64,000 nt of DNA from Pseudomonas fluorescens (GTDB taxonomy: Bacteria > Pseudomonadota > Gammaproteobacteria > Pseudomonadales > Pseudomonadaceae). The stretch covers positions 1,550,001 to 1,614,000 of the forward strand of contig NZ_CP038438.1 in assembly GCF_004683905.1 (NCBI RefSeq), written 5' to 3'. Positions 36,978-44,202 of the stretch are shown piece by piece; within the stretch, counting starts at the first letter, position 1, and each line of letters starts with the position of its first letter. A program made the translations under genes and the position numbers. The notes under the pieces were generated by a model, which did no database searches, had not been told where the DNA came from, and saw only the letters and a list, made by a program, of their open reading frames with translations.

Positions 36978-36988
36978 CGGTCGATCCC

Positions 36989-37080
36989 TTGTAGGAGTGA
37001 GCCTGCTCGCGATAGCGGTGTATCAGTCAGAGAATGCGTCGATTGACACACCGCTATCGCGAGCAGGCTCACTCCTACAA
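36989..37080. repeat. Inverted repeat (class E: GTAGGAGTGAGCCTGCTCGC arms)
   Basis: TTGTAGGAGTGAGCCTGCTC...GATAGCGGTGT and its complement at the right end enclose about 25 bp. It is a distinct arm family from the class A and class C repeats but has the same architecture and the same GCGGTGTxTCAG inner segment. Confidence 0.85.
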
Positions 37081-37209
37081 GGGTACGTGTCAGCATCTAA
37101 ACGAATTATTCGATGCTTTGCAGCAATTATTTGCGCTTTTTCATCGATACGACCCTGTTTAACCTTCACTCCATCGACCTACAACATTCTCGGATGGAGA
37201 CTACACACC

Positions 37210-37809
37210 ATGTCCCGCGTTCTGATCATCGAAAGCAGCGCCCGCCAGCAAGATTCGGTTTCCCGTCAACTGACCCAGACCTTAATTGGTCAGTGGAAAG
37301 CGGCGCATCCCAACGATCAGATCACCGTGCGTGACCTCGCCGTGAATCCCGTTCCACACCTGGACGCCAACCTGCTGGGCGGCTGGATGAAGCCTGCCGA
37401 GCAGCGCAACGCCAGCGAACAATCGTCGCTGGAGCGCTCCAACGAATTGACCGACGAGCTGCTCGCTGCCGACGTACTGGTGATGGCTGCGCCGATGTAC
37501 AACTTCGCGATCCCGAGCACCCTCAAGGCCTGGCTCGACCACGTGCTGCGTGCCGGCGTGACCTTCAAGTACACCGAAACCGGCCCGCAAGGCCTGCTCA
37601 GCGGCAAACGTGCCTACGTGCTGACCGCTCGCGGCGGCATCTACGCCGGCGGCCCGGCCGACCATCAGGAACCGTACCTGCGTCAGGTCATGGGTTTCAT
37701 CGGCATCCACGACGTGACCTTCATTCACGCCGAAGGCATGAACCTGGGCGGCGACTTCCAGGAGAAGGGCCTGAATCAGGCCAACGCCAAACTGTCCCAG
37801 GTCGCTTGA
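37210..37809 (+). CDS. azoR: FMN-dependent NADH-azoreductase
   Basis: 199 aa flavodoxin-like quinone/azo reductase. Signatures are VLIIESSARQQDSVSRQL (FMN phosphate loop), MAAPMYNFAIPSTLKAWLDH (the PMYNF flavin-binding motif) and LTARGGIY. Family members reduce quinones and azo compounds by two electrons and protect against electrophile stress. The ATG at 37210 has GGAGA 9 bp upstream. It is close to a LysR gene and is followed by a long 3' region with a strong terminator. Confidence 0.93.
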   Translation: MSRVLIIESSARQQDSVSRQLTQTLIGQWKAAHPNDQITVRDLAVNPVPHLDANLLGGWMKPAEQRNASEQSSLERSNELTDELLAADVLVMAAPMYNFAIPSTLKAWLDHVLRAGVTFKYTETGPQGLLSGKRAYVLTARGGIYAGGPADHQEPYLRQVMGFIGIHDVTFIHAEGMNLGGDFQEKGLNQANAKLSQVA

Positions 37810-37917
37810 TATGTTAATCGCCAGATAATCGCCGCTTGTTTAAGTGACCTGGCGCAACCCCTTCAAGGCTCTACGCGCATCGAACCTCCCTTTGCACTTG
37901 TTGCTCCTGAGTGCTGT

Positions 37918-37957
37918 AGCCCGATTGAACGCTTTAGCGAGATCGGGCTTTTTTTTG
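37918..37957 (+). terminator. Strong rho-independent terminator
   Basis: AGCCCGAT pairs with ATCGGGCT, with an inner CGCT/AGCG stem, followed by eight T residues (37949-37956). It lies about 110 bp after azoR, the only upstream plus-strand gene it can serve. Confidence 0.85.
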
Positions 37958-37987
37958 CCTGGGATTATCTGAGCAACGTGTAACCCC

Positions 37988-38076
37988 TGTGGGAGCGGGC
38001 TTGCTCGCGAAGGCGGTGTGTCAGTCAACTATTCGTCGACTGACACGATGCCTTCGCGAGCAAGCTCGCTCCCACA
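37988..38076. repeat. REP-type inverted repeat (class A)
   Basis: TGTGGGAGCGGGCTTGCTCG and CGAGCAAGCTCGCTCCCACA flank a centre containing GGTGTGTCAGTC and GACTGACACGAT, which pair as an inner stem. Confidence 0.85.
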
Positions 38077-38152
38077 GGGTTCAGTGTTGCCTGAGGTTCG
38101 CGGTCTGGCGCAAAAACCGCTATCGTCGCCGCCATTCGAAACAGAGGCGACC

Positions 38153-39019
38153 ATGGGCTATCTACTTTTTGTCACGCTGATCCAGGCGTTTTCCTTCAGT
38201 CTGATCGGCGAATACCTCGCCGGGCATGTCGACAGCTACTTTGCAGTGCTGGTGCGCGTGGTGCTGGCCGGGCTGGTGTTCATTCCGTTGACCCGCTGGC
38301 GCTCGGTGGAGCCTTCGTTCATGCGCGGCATGCTGCTGATCGGCGCGTTGCAGTTCGGCATCACCTACGTTTGCCTGTACCTGAGCTTCCGTGTGCTGAC
38401 GGTGCCGGAGGTGTTGCTGTTCACGATCCTCACGCCGCTGCACGTGACGCTGATCGAAGATGCGCTGAACCGCCGCTTCAATCCGTGGGCGCTGGTGGCC
38501 GCGTTGGTAGCGGTGGGCGGTGCGGCGGTGATTCGTTTTGACCGGATCAACCCGGATTTCTTCATGGGCTTTTTGCTGCTGCAACTGGCCAACTTCACCT
38601 ACGCCGCAGGGCAGGTGCTGTACAAGCATCTGGTGGCAAAACACCCGAGTGATCTGCCGCACTACCGACGTTTCGGCTTCTTCTATCTCGGCGCGTTGGC
38701 GGTGGTGTTGCCGGCGTTTCTGCTGTTCGGCAAGTCCAACTTCCTGCCCGAAGCGCCGTTGCAATGGGGCGTGTTGCTGTTCCTCGGTCTGGTCTCGACG
38801 GCGCTGGGGATGTACTGGTGGAACAAGGGCGCGTGCATGGTTAACGGCGGCACGCTGGCGGTGATGAACAACCTGCATGTGCCGGTGGGCTTGCTGCTGA
38901 ACCTGCTGATCTGGAATCAGCATGAGGAACTGGGACGGTTGTTGCTGGGCGGGAGTGTGATTCTGGCGGCGGTGTGGATCAGCCGGTTGGGCATCCGCAA
39001 AACTCAAGCCACCGCATAA
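38153..39019 (+). CDS. EamA/DMT-family permease
   Basis: 288 aa with ten hydrophobic segments in two EamA repeats. The N-terminal one starts MGYLLFVTLIQAFSFSLIGE, the second contains LPHYRRFGFFYLGALAVVLP, and the last segments follow GGTLAVMNNLHVPVGLLLNL, a pattern of the carboxylate/amino-acid transporter branch. The ATG at 38153 has GAGG 5 bp upstream. It is flanked on both sides by class A repeats and stands alone. The substrate is unknown. Confidence 0.85.
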   Translation: MGYLLFVTLIQAFSFSLIGEYLAGHVDSYFAVLVRVVLAGLVFIPLTRWRSVEPSFMRGMLLIGALQFGITYVCLYLSFRVLTVPEVLLFTILTPLHVTLIEDALNRRFNPWALVAALVAVGGAAVIRFDRINPDFFMGFLLLQLANFTYAAGQVLYKHLVAKHPSDLPHYRRFGFFYLGALAVVLPAFLLFGKSNFLPEAPLQWGVLLFLGLVSTALGMYWWNKGACMVNGGTLAVMNNLHVPVGLLLNLLIWNQHEELGRLLLGGSVILAAVWISRLGIRKTQATA

Positions 39020-39023
39020 CCCC

Positions 39024-39113
39024 TGTGGGAGCGGGCTTGCTCGCGAAAGCGGTGTGTCATTCAACGATTATGTTGACTGACCTGACGCCTTCGCGAGCAA
39101 GCCCGCTCCCACA
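39024..39113. repeat. REP-type inverted repeat (class A)
   Basis: Standard class A arms with a GCGGTGTGTCA inner segment, starting 4 bp after the EamA stop and ending 16 bp before the convergent MscS-type gene. Confidence 0.85.
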
Positions 39114-39129
39114 GTTTTGATCTGTGGGG

Positions 39130-40428
39130 TTATAGGAGGTGTTTTTGTGGTTCTGGTATGTGCGCTGAGCCGAGTACAGCCGGCAACAACCCCGAACGCA
39201 AATCCCCGCCACTCGGCTGCTGATACAGGCTCAAACCGAACTCCGGCAGCACCGCCAGCAGATAATCGAAAATATCCCCCTGAATCCGCTCGTAATCGGC
39301 CCACACCGTGGTGGTCGTGAAGCAGTAGATTTCCAGCGGAATTCCCTGCGCCGTGGTCTGCATCTGCCGCACCATGCAGGTCATGTTCGGCTGCACCTCC
39401 GGGTGACTCTTCAAATACGCCAGCGCATAAGCGCGGAAGGTGCCGATGTTGGTCATGCGCCGGCGGTTGGCCGACATCGCGGCGACGTTGCCCTGCGCCT
39501 CGTTCCAAGCCTTGAGCTCGGCTTTCTTGCGGCCCATGTAGCCGGTCAGCAGGTGCACCTGGGAGAGCTTTTCTTCCTCATCGTCACGAATGAAGCGCAC
39601 GCCGCTGGCGTCGATGAACAGGCTGCGCTTGATCCGCCGCCCGCCAGACTGCTGCATGCCGCGCCAGTTGCGGAACGATTCGGACATCAGGCGCCAGGTC
39701 GGGATCGAAACGATGGTCTTGTCGAAGTTCTGCACCTTGACCGTGTGCAAGGTGATGTCGACCACATCGCCATCGGCGCCGACTTGCGGCATCTCGATCC
39801 AGTCGCCGACCCGCAGCATGTCGTTGCTGGTCAGCTGTACGCTGGCGACGAACGACAGCAGGGTGTCCTTGTAGACCAACAGAATCACCGCCGACATCGC
39901 ACCCAGACCGGAGAGCAGCAACAGCGGCGAACGGTCGATGAGGGTGGCGACGATGATGATCGCACCAAACACGTACAAGACCATTTTCGCCAGTTGCACA
40001 TAGCCCTTGATCGAGCGGGTGCGGGCGTGTTCGGTGCGGGCGTAGATGTCCAGCAGCGCATTGAGCAGGGCGCTGACCGACAGCAGCAGGAACAGGATGG
40101 TGAAGGACAGCGCCACGTTGCCGAGGAAAGTCATCGCGGTTTTGCTCAGTTCCGGCACCAGGTGCAGGCCGAACTGGATCACCAGCGACGGCGTCATCTG
40201 CGCCAGGCGCTGAAACACCTTGTTGTGGCGAAAGTCGTTGATCCAGTGCAAGGCCGGCTGGCGCCCGAGCATGCGGCTGGCATGCAGGATCAGATAGCGT
40301 GCCACTCGTCCGAGGACCAGCGCGATCACCAGTAGCAGCATCAGCGCCAGGCCGGATTGCAGGAATGGGTGCTTTTCGAGGGCACCCCAGAGGTCTTGGG
40401 CGTTGAGCCAGAGCTGTTTGAAATCCAT
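39130..40428 (-). CDS. MscS-family mechanosensitive channel (YbdG type)
   Basis: 432 aa. About five membrane segments lie in the N-terminal 190 residues. The pore-lining helix and beta domain follow: SGLGAMSAVILLVYKDTLLS, then RVGDWIEMPQVGADGDVVDI and VQNFDKTIVSIPTWRLMSES, which is the MscS beta-domain pattern with the YbdG-type threonine-rich tail (CFTTTTVWADYERIQGDIFD). It gates ions across the inner membrane during osmotic downshock. It is divergent from the DEAD-box gene, with 191 bp between the assigned starts. Confidence 0.88.
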   Translation of the reverse strand: MDFKQLWLNAQDLWGALEKHPFLQSGLALMLLLVIALVLGRVARYLILHASRMLGRQPALHWINDFRHNKVFQRLAQMTPSLVIQFGLHLVPELSKTAMTFLGNVALSFTILFLLLSVSALLNALLDIYARTEHARTRSIKGYVQLAKMVLYVFGAIIIVATLIDRSPLLLLSGLGAMSAVILLVYKDTLLSFVASVQLTSNDMLRVGDWIEMPQVGADGDVVDITLHTVKVQNFDKTIVSIPTWRLMSESFRNWRGMQQSGGRRIKRSLFIDASGVRFIRDDEEEKLSQVHLLTGYMGRKKAELKAWNEAQGNVAAMSANRRRMTNIGTFRAYALAYLKSHPEVQPNMTCMVRQMQTTAQGIPLEIYCFTTTTVWADYERIQGDIFDYLLAVLPEFGLSLYQQPSGGDLRSGLLPAVLGSAHIPEPQKHLL

Positions 40429-40619
40429 GTGAGCAACGATTCTTCTGTAAGACGCGATGGGCGATTAGAGCATTTAAGACGCTGTGTATTACCGTTGGAG
40501 ACAAATCGAGCAACAAAAAAGCCACTGATTACGCCCGTTTGTATAAAGAAACTCGGCCTGAGCGCTCGAAACCGGTAACCTATGCAGCTGTTTTTTTGCA
40601 TATCTTCGAGGTAGCACCC

Positions 40620-41960
40620 GTGTTTTCCCAATTCGCCCTGCACGAACGCCTGCTCAAAGCCGTGGCCGAGCTGAAATTTGTCGAGCCAACGCCTGTGCAA
40701 GCAGCGGCCATTCCGCTGGCGCTCCAGGGGCGTGACCTGCGGGTGACGGCGCAAACCGGTAGCGGCAAGACCGCCGCTTTTGTCCTGCCGATCCTCAACC
40801 GCCTGATCGGCCCGGCGAAGATCCGCGTCAGCATCAAGACCCTGATCCTGCTGCCGACCCGCGAACTGGCCCAGCAGACCCTGAAAGAAGTTGAACGCTT
40901 CTCGCAGTTCACCTTCATCAAGTCCGGCCTGATCACCGGCGGTGAAGACTTCAAGGTGCAGGCCGCGATGCTGCGCAAGGTGCCGGACATCCTGATCGGT
41001 ACGCCGGGCCGGATGATCGAGCAACTCAACGCCGGCAACCTCGACCTGAAAGAAGTCGAAGTGCTGGTGCTCGACGAAGCCGACCGTATGCTCGACATGG
41101 GCTTCGCCGAAGACGTGCAACGTCTGGTCGACGAATGCCCGAACCGTCAGCAGACCATGCTGTTCTCCGCCACCACCGGTGGTTCCGGCCTGCGCGAGAT
41201 GATCGCCAAGGTGCTGAACAACCCTGAGCATCTGCAGCTCAACGCGGTCAGCCAGCTGAACTCGACCACCCGCCAGCAAATCATCACCGCCGACCACAAT
41301 CAGCACAAAGAGCAGATTGTGAACTGGCTGCTGGCCAACGAGACCTACCAGAAGGCCATCGTCTTCACCAACACCCGGGCCATGGCCGACCGCATTTACG
41401 GCCGCCTCGTGGCTCAGGAATACAAGGCGTTCGTGCTGCACGGCGAGAAAGACCAGAAGGATCGCAAACTGGCGATCGACCGTCTGAAGCAGGGCGGCGT
41501 GAAGATTCTGGTAGCGACCGACGTCGCGGCCCGTGGTCTGGACGTTGATGGCCTGGATCTGGTGATCAACTTCGACATGCCACGCAGCGGCGACGAATAC
41601 GTGCACCGCATCGGTCGTACCGGCCGCGCAGGCAACGACGGTCTGGCGATCTCGCTGATCTGCCACGGCGACTGGAACCTGATGTCGAGCATCGAGCGCT
41701 ACCTCAAGCAGAGCTTCGAGCGCCGCACCATCAAGGAAGTCAAAGGCACCTACGGCGGGCCGAAGAAGGTCAAGGCCTCGGGCAAGGCTGTCGGGGTGAA
41801 GAAGAAAAAGACCGACGCCAAGGGCGACAAGAAGAAGACCGCCGCCAAGACCCCGACCAAGCGCAAGAGCGCCAACCGTCCGAAGCCGGATTCGCTGGTG
41901 AGCAGCGACGGCATGGCCCCGCTCAAGCGTCGCAAGCCGGCTGAGCCAGCGGCTGAGTAA
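40620..41960 (+). CDS. DEAD-box RNA helicase (RhlE-like)
   Basis: 446 aa using the GTG at 40620, which has CGAGG 7-8 bp upstream and gives the usual start FSQFALHERLLKAVAEL. An ATG at 40581 is in frame but less typical. Motifs: Q motif PTPVQAAAIPL, Walker A AQTGSGKT, PTRELAQQ, TPGR, DEAD within VLDEADRMLDMGF, SAT, and ARGLDVDGLDLVINFD with HRIGRTGRAG. A lysine-rich C-terminal tail (about residues 370-446) should bind RNA non-specifically. The predicted role is RNA remodelling in ribosome assembly or decay. A terminator follows 18 bp after the stop. Confidence 0.9.
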   Translation: MFSQFALHERLLKAVAELKFVEPTPVQAAAIPLALQGRDLRVTAQTGSGKTAAFVLPILNRLIGPAKIRVSIKTLILLPTRELAQQTLKEVERFSQFTFIKSGLITGGEDFKVQAAMLRKVPDILIGTPGRMIEQLNAGNLDLKEVEVLVLDEADRMLDMGFAEDVQRLVDECPNRQQTMLFSATTGGSGLREMIAKVLNNPEHLQLNAVSQLNSTTRQQIITADHNQHKEQIVNWLLANETYQKAIVFTNTRAMADRIYGRLVAQEYKAFVLHGEKDQKDRKLAIDRLKQGGVKILVATDVAARGLDVDGLDLVINFDMPRSGDEYVHRIGRTGRAGNDGLAISLICHGDWNLMSSIERYLKQSFERRTIKEVKGTYGGPKKVKASGKAVGVKKKKTDAKGDKKKTAAKTPTKRKSANRPKPDSLVSSDGMAPLKRRKPAEPAAE

Positions 41961-41978
41961 GGCGTTTTCGCAGGCAAT

Positions 41979-42008
41979 AAAAAACCCGGACAGTGTCCGG
42001 GTTTTTTT
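41979..42008. terminator. Bidirectional rho-independent terminator
   Basis: AAAAAACCCGGACA and TGTCCGGGTTTTTT form a nearly continuous stem with T runs on both strands. It is placed between the convergent helicase gene and the protease operon. Confidence 0.88.
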
Positions 42009-42022
42009 ATGCGCAGGGTTTG

Positions 42023-42622
42023 TCAGCTCCCCAACTGTCCGCTGGTGTCTGCGTCAAAGCGCTGTTTGGCGCGATCTGCCGCCGGTTTGAGCTGCGCGAG
42101 CAACGCGGCTTCGCTGTACAGCCGCGAGTTCCCGAGCTCTTTCGGCGTCGGCTCGATCGGGATCAGTACATCTTCACCGTCAGCGTGCAGCCAGATCGCC
42201 ACGACGTGCAGTGCCGAGACAAACAGCACCCGCAATTCAACGCTCTTGCCGTGCAATTGCGGCGCCTGTTCCGCCAGTTTCAACGCGCCCACGGTGTCGG
42301 CGGCCCGGGTGCCGTGGTTCAGCGAAGCGAACTCGACATGGCCACGCACCTCGGCCAGTTGCGCATCGGCAATGCTTACGCCGTCGGCAAACACCAGGTA
42401 ATGCCAGTCGCCGATACGTGCGTCTTTCAGACCCTTGCCTTGGCTCAGGTCGTCGAGTGTCAGCGAGTAGCCGCGATAGGCTTCGCTGAGGCTGACTTTG
42501 GCCGGTGTCGCGTTGGCGAACTGGCGGTTGATGCCGAAGCCCTGGTTTTGCAGCGCGGCTTGCAGCACCGGACGCAAAGTCTGTACGCCGTTGGAAGGCG
42601 CCTTTGGATAAGTCAGTTGCAT
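42023..42622 (-). CDS. Unknown protein, partner of the cysteine protease
   Basis: 199 aa, no signal peptide, no membrane segment. No family was recognised. Visible features are a hydrophobic, strand-like stretch LRVLFVSALHVVAIWLHADG near residues 130-150 and an alternating polar body. It starts 12 bp after the protease stop with AGGAGG 9 bp before its ATG, so the two genes form one operon ending at the bidirectional terminator. The pairing suggests an inhibitor, immunity protein, chaperone or second effector for the protease; nothing in the sequence decides among these. Confidence 0.65.
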   Translation of the reverse strand: MQLTYPKAPSNGVQTLRPVLQAALQNQGFGINRQFANATPAKVSLSEAYRGYSLTLDDLSQGKGLKDARIGDWHYLVFADGVSIADAQLAEVRGHVEFASLNHGTRAADTVGALKLAEQAPQLHGKSVELRVLFVSALHVVAIWLHADGEDVLIPIEPTPKELGNSRLYSEAALLAQLKPAADRAKQRFDADTSGQLGS

Positions 42623-42634
42623 GATGTCGCCCTC

Positions 42635-43219
42635 CTAGTTTTTCGCGGTGAAGTAAGTGTGAGTCCAGTTGCCGCCGCCGTTGTACGAACCGGGGAATGA
42701 GTTCAGCGCGCGGGTCGAGTAACCGTAGATCGAGTCGGCGATCAGCACGTAGTTGCCGTTGGTGCCGTAGATCGCCAGGAAGTGCGCACCGCCACCATAC
42801 CAGGCACAACGCAGGCCGACCGGGCGGCCCATGTTGATCTGGTTCTGAATGGCCGACATCTGCAGCGAACCCTGATTCATCCCGTTATAGCTGCGGGTGG
42901 TCCGCAGGGCCGAATCCAGGTAGCCATAGACGTTGCACGGCCCCGGCTGACTGCAGCAATTGCGGTCCAGCTGGGTGCTGGCGACGCCGCACTGCGTCCA
43001 TGACCCGGTGCCGTAGTAGTTGCCGACCGAAGCGGAAACGGCGGCCCAGCACCAGTTGGTCTGAGTCTGTTTCTGCATCGTGAAGTTAAGGTTGGCAGCG
43101 GCCAGTGCCGCCGTTTGCGCAGTGGCTTCAACCTCGACCAGTTGCGGGTCGATCAGGTGGCCAACAAGGCACCTTGGCAGGCTCTCGCCGGTGAACGATG
43201 TTGCTTGAGTGGTTAACAT
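42635..43219 (-). CDS. Papain-like cysteine protease (AvrRpt2/C70-like)
   Basis: 194 aa. After a roughly 48-residue leader the catalytic block MQKQTQTNWCWAAVSAS places the nucleophile at Cys57, with Gln51 or Gln53 as the oxyanion residue. His146 is in GGGAHFLAIYG and Asp162 in VLIADSIYG completes the triad. The order, the NWCWAA signature and the size match the AvrRpt2-like family (peptidase C70/C39-like). No Sec signal was seen; the N-terminal leader may be a pro-segment or secretion signal. GGAGG precedes the ATG. Six more cysteines (for example DRNCCSQPGPCN) suggest disulfides and an extracytoplasmic site of action. Confidence 0.8.
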   Translation of the reverse strand: MLTTQATSFTGESLPRCLVGHLIDPQLVEVEATAQTAALAAANLNFTMQKQTQTNWCWAAVSASVGNYYGTGSWTQCGVASTQLDRNCCSQPGPCNVYGYLDSALRTTRSYNGMNQGSLQMSAIQNQINMGRPVGLRCAWYGGGAHFLAIYGTNGNYVLIADSIYGYSTRALNSFPGSYNGGGNWTHTYFTAKN

Positions 43220-43377
43220 TTTTTCAGTCCTCCATGAATGAAAACAAGCGTCCAGCTTGTGATTGTGTTGCGGTATTGCCGAGCGATCGGTGGGTAACGG
43301 TTTTCATCTGCGATGAACGGTGCCGATCTCCTTGCTCGATGTAACCTTAGTCTGGATATGCGTTTATGCAAGAAAAT

Positions 43378-43395
43378 AAATGCATAAATGCATTT
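43378..43395. promoter_or_regulatory. Palindrome upstream of the protease operon
   Basis: AAATGCAT-AA-ATGCATTT lies in an AT-rich stretch about 160 bp before the protease start, just inside the class C repeat. The perfect 8-bp arms look like a dimeric regulator site; the regulator is unknown. Confidence 0.4.
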
Positions 43396-43403
43396 TCTGG
43401 GGC

Positions 43404-43471
43404 AAAAGATCGCAGCCTGCGGCAGCTCCTACAGGGTTCGATGTAGGAGCTGCCGCAGGCTGCGATCTTTT
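43404..43471. repeat. Inverted repeat (class C)
   Basis: AAAAGATCGCAGCCTGCGGC...CTCCTACA pairs with TGTAGGAGCTGCCGCAGGCT...GATCTTTT around a 10-bp loop. It is the second class C copy in the window (see 28332). Confidence 0.85.
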
Positions 43472-43481
43472 GATCTTGCTT

Positions 43482-43757
43482 TTAGCTGTCGGCTTTTTTC
43501 TCAGCCGAGTCCAGTTCCTTCAAGCGCTGATCAATCAACTGGCACTTGTCCGGCAGATCGGCGCTGGCCGTGCCCAAGTCCATCTTCTGCAACTCGGCAT
43601 TGATTTCCTTGGCCTTGGCCGGATTCTGTTCGGTGAGCTTGGCCACTTCCTTGGCCAGTTGTTCGCGTTTGGCGGTGGCCTCTTCTGGTGTGCAGGCCCA
43701 GACCGGCAGGGCGCAGGCTAGGGTGGCGGCGAGGGTGAGCTTGAGCAGGGTTTTCAT
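43482..43757 (-). CDS. Small periplasmic protein of unknown function
   Basis: 91 aa from the ATG at 43757. The signal peptide MKTLLKLTLAATLACALPVWA is followed by CTPEEATAKREQLAKEVAKL, a charged helical domain with a second cysteine at 72. The Trp before the cleavage site argues against a lipobox, so a soluble periplasmic protein with a C22-C72 disulfide is more likely than a lipoprotein. The frame continues upstream to 43976 without a plausible signal. I know of no function. It lies between the protease operon and the giant exoprotein gene. Confidence 0.7.
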   Translation of the reverse strand: MKTLLKLTLAATLACALPVWACTPEEATAKREQLAKEVAKLTEQNPAKAKEINAELQKMDLGTASADLPDKCQLIDQRLKELDSAEKKADS

Positions 43758-44202
43758 GGGGGCAGGCCTCCGTTCCGGGTAGGGCGGGTTGATCGGTGGA
43801 GGGTTTCGGGCGGTGAAAAGTTCAGTTCCAGTGTTTTTACCAGTCCATTTAGAGTGACCGAACGGTCGCGATCTTCCCCTGAAAAGCAGACCTCTTGAGG
43901 AAAGCCACGGGTTAGAGCGGTTGTTGTAAAAGACGCTGTACGACTTATTGACGCCAGAATGATGGCAATCTACCATCGCGCCATCACATTGATATCAAAT
44001 TGTGATTTCGAGGGATCGAACAAACTATTCGCCAGCGGTTCTGCGATCGTTTTTGCCACGCTTTGGACGTTCTGACCGAGGCGCGCATTTATCCCCCCTT
44101 TTTGCTTGTTCTCTCACTTGGCCCCGTGTTTTGGCCAGGCGGGGATCGCTTTGCCTGTTGATTACCCAGAACTCACTCGCCTGTCGCAACGAGAGCTCAA
44201 AC
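43758..44202. other. 445-bp region upstream of the giant exoprotein gene
   Basis: This region divides the small periplasmic gene (minus) from the exoprotein (plus). It contains the palindrome at 43856-43867. The frame of the exoprotein is open back to 44002, but a two-partner-secretion signal begins only at the ATG at 44203. No tpsB/cdiB gene precedes it. No terminator or RNA gene was seen. Confidence 0.5.
43856..43867. promoter_or_regulatory. Palindrome GACCGAACGGTC upstream of the exoprotein gene
   Basis: Identical over 14 bases (TGACCGAACGGTCG) to the site before aceK at 19852-19865. It lies about 335 bp before the exoprotein ATG and about 100 bp before the divergent small gene, so it could serve either. 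Confidence 0.4.

Larger units (their letters stand above)
37810..38152. other. 343-bp region after azoR
   Basis: About 110 bp of unannotated sequence follows the azoR stop before the terminator at 37918-37957, then a class A repeat (37988-38076), then the upstream region of the EamA gene. The first part could be a 3' UTR or carry a small RNA ending at the terminator; no separate promoter was identified. Confidence 0.4.

Noticed and set aside
44002..44202. N-terminal extension of the exoprotein
   Set aside because: The extra 67 residues are not a TPS signal peptide; MDVRQYAFLAG at 44203 begins a normal extended signal.
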